The notes under the pieces: generated by a model
Seen by the model: the letters and a program-made list of their open reading frames with translations, nothing else
Databases searched by the model: none
What the model was told of the DNA's origin: nothing
Assembly (NCBI GenBank): GCA_015767395.1
Contig: JADWMI010000018.1
Coordinates: 1,174-8,211, forward strand
Source of the DNA: Bacteroidota bacterium
GTDB lineage: Bacteria > Bacteroidota > Bacteroidia > Flavobacteriales > Flavobacteriaceae
Length of the DNA stretch: 7,038 bases
Reading direction: 5' to 3'
Shown: positions 6,090 to 7,038 of the stretch, piece after piece
Position numbering within the stretch: the stretch's first letter is position 1
Layout: every line of letters starts with the position of its first letter
Translations under genes and position numbers: made by a program

Positions 6090-6644
6090 ATGGAGTACCT
6101 ATACTTAAAATCTTTACATATTATATTTATCACTACCTGGTTTGCAGGATTGTTTTATGTTATTAGATTGTTTATTTACTATAAAGAGGCTGAAGAAAGG
6201 CCTGAGTTAGAACGTGAAATTTTAACCAAACAATACCATTTAATGATTAAGCGCTTATGGTATATTATCACATGGCCATCGGCTGTTTTAGCAACAATTT
6301 TTGCGGTTTGGATGCTTGTTTTAATGCCTGCTTGGCTTCAGGCTAGTTGGATGCATATAAAACTAACTTTTGTACTGGCTCTTTTCGCTTATCACTGGAC
6401 ATGTCAAATACTTTTAAATCAAATTGAAAAAGGGCATTTAAAATATTCATCATTTGCATTGCGAATTTGGAATGAAGTCGCTACTATTATTTTATTTTCT
6501 TGTGTGTTTTTAGTCGTATTAAAAAGTACTTTCGATTGGATTTTTGGTGTTGTTGGTATTGTTGGGGTTTCAGTATTGCTTATGTTAGGAATTAAACTCT
6601 ACAAAAACATTCGAAAGAAAAATAATTGGGAGAAAAATAATTAA
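6090..6644 (+). CDS. hemJ: HemJ-like protoporphyrinogen IX oxidase (CopD/UPF0093 family membrane protein)
   Basis: HemJ is an integral membrane enzyme that oxidises protoporphyrinogen IX to protoporphyrin IX, the substrate of the HemH encoded just upstream. The 184-residue protein has four to five predicted membrane helices, near residues 6-30, 56-80, 88-110, 126-145 and 149-170. Family landmarks include SLHIIFITTWFAGLFYVIRL near the N-terminus with H10 and R26, MHIKL with H89 and K91, H102, and the WNE motif at 127-129. The C-terminus is lysine-rich and probably cytoplasmic. The family is often annotated only as a CopD-like or hypothetical protein; the enzyme assignment rests on family resemblance and on its place nine bases after hemH. 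No HemY or HemG gene is seen in the window, consistent with HemJ filling that step. The start ATG follows the hemH stop closely and gives a normal family N-terminus. Confidence 0.88.
   Translation: MEYLYLKSLHIIFITTWFAGLFYVIRLFIYYKEAEERPELEREILTKQYHLMIKRLWYIITWPSAVLATIFAVWMLVLMPAWLQASWMHIKLTFVLALFAYHWTCQILLNQIEKGHLKYSSFALRIWNEVATIILFSCVFLVVLKSTFDWIFGVVGIVGVSVLLMLGIKLYKNIRKKNNWEKNN
6617..6642 (+). repeat. Short direct repeat at the end of hemJ
   Basis: GAAAAATAATT occurs at 6617-6627 and again at 6632-6642, offset by 15 bases (five codons), so the last residues read KNNWEKNN. The second copy runs into the stop codon. It looks like a small tandem duplication that extended the lysine- and asparagine-rich tail; no function is suggested. 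Confidence 0.5.
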
Positions 6645-6652
6645 TACTCAAA

Positions 6653-6673
6653 AAATTATCAATAAAATAATTT
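6653..6673 (+). terminator. Weak AT-only stem-loop after hemJ
   Basis: AAATTAT (6653-6659) and ATAATTT (6667-6673) pair around a seven-base loop, eight bases after the hemJ stop codon. The stem has no G or C and no clear T tract follows, so it would be a poor intrinsic terminator. It is listed because this is where the end of the hemH-hemJ transcript is expected. Confidence 0.25.
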
Positions 6674-6827
6674 CAATTCAACTTTGATAGACATCTGCTT
6701 TCGTTCTCCCGTAAACTTTTGAATAAAACGCAATAATCTCACTAAATCATTAAACATATATTAATTTGTACCTCAGCAAATTACAAGTCATATTGTGATA
6801 AAAATCAGTTAAAGGACTAAAACGTTT

Positions 6828-6841
6828 TCGTAAATTTACGA
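6828..6841 (+). promoter_or_regulatory. 14-base palindrome overlapping a possible iorA promoter
   Basis: TCGTAAATTTACGA is a perfect palindrome. Within it TAAATTTA (6831-6838) matches the Bacteroidota -7 element TAnnTTTG except for the last base, and a start near 6845 would leave a leader of about 30 bases to the ATG at 6875, the same geometry as the other promoters here. No clear -33 TTG lies 17-23 bases upstream. An alternative -7 candidate is TTAATTTG at 6761-6768. The palindrome could equally be an operator. Confidence 0.4.
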
Positions 6842-6874
6842 TAGTTTAAACAACCCATTATAAACTGTAACTTT

Positions 6875-7038
6875 ATGAAAAAACTGCTATTAGGAAACGA
6901 AGCTTTAGCACAAGGCGCAATAGACGCTGGAATATCAGGTGTTTACGCATATCCAGGGACACCTTCAACAGAAATAACCGAATATATACAACGCTCAAAA
7001 ACGGCAACAGATTTAAACATTCACTCACAATGGTCAGT
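6875..7038 (+). CDS. iorA: Indolepyruvate:ferredoxin oxidoreductase alpha subunit (IorA-like), 5' end only
   Basis: Only the first 54 complete codons are in the window. The peptide starts [19 protein letters not shown] and continues with [16 protein letters not shown] around residues 23-38. GNEA followed by YPGTPS-x-EI is the hallmark of the N-terminal pyrimidine-binding domain of the IorA / 2-oxoacid:ferredoxin oxidoreductase family. These enzymes use thiamine diphosphate and iron-sulfur clusters to oxidise arylpyruvates or related 2-oxoacids and reduce ferredoxin. The ATG at 6875 places this motif at the normal distance. It is 230 bases downstream of hemJ with its own promoter candidate, so it is probably a separate transcription unit not involved in heme synthesis. 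The thiamine-diphosphate and ferredoxin domains lie outside the window, so substrate type and completeness cannot be judged. Confidence 0.85.
   Translation, partial: MKKLLLGNEALAQGAIDAGISGVYAYPGTPSTEITEYIQRSKTATDLNIHSQWS

Noticed and set aside
6628..6710. GGGAGAA (6628-6634) and TTCTCCC (6704-6710) as a stem downstream of hemJ
   Set aside because: The arms are only seven bases long with about 70 bases between, and the left arm is within the hemJ coding region; probably chance.
1..7038. CRISPR array, insertion sequence, tRNA or rRNA gene, or a defence-type system
   Set aside because: No spaced repeats, transposase motifs, terminal inverted repeats or structured RNA were recognised; the coding space is filled by heme genes, one regulator and the iorA-like start.

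Overview
The window looks like chromosome of a Flavobacteriaceae-type Bacteroidota. The DNA is AT-rich, upstream regions carry the TAnnTTTG promoter element of that phylum in place of sigma70 boxes, starts lack clear Shine-Dalgarno sequences, and the protein sequences read as flavobacterial.

Almost everything here is heme biosynthesis, arranged as a divergent locus. On the minus strand, reading right to left, are hemA (glutamyl-tRNA reductase, 3814-2552), a fused hemC-hemD (hydroxymethylbilane synthase plus uroporphyrinogen-III synthase, 2559-958) and hemB (porphobilinogen synthase, from 944, cut by the left edge). They are packed as an operon: an 8-base overlap, then a 13-base gap. On the plus strand are an AraC-family regulator (4090-4983), hemH (ferrochelatase with an internal cysteine cluster, 5067-6080) and a hemJ-like protoporphyrinogen oxidase (6090-6644). 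After a 230-base gap comes the first 54 codons of an indolepyruvate:ferredoxin oxidoreductase alpha subunit (iorA-like, from 6875).

Together the enzymes cover the first committed step (HemA), the steps from aminolevulinate to uroporphyrinogen III (HemB, HemC, HemD) and the last two steps (HemJ, HemH). HemL, HemE and the coproporphyrinogen oxidase (HemF or HemN) are not in the window.

The 275-base region between hemA and the AraC gene is the part most worth attention. It has a convincing promoter facing each way, each carrying the same 11-base core, and three dyads roughly 35-38 bases apart. One dyad is a perfect 10-3-10 inverted repeat whose core resembles operators of the Fur superfamily; the other two share the form TGATA-N2-TATCA. 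This suggests iron, heme or peroxide control of the locus, but that is inference from motif shape. I found no mobile element, CRISPR array, or tRNA or rRNA gene, and no evidence of a wholly new system.
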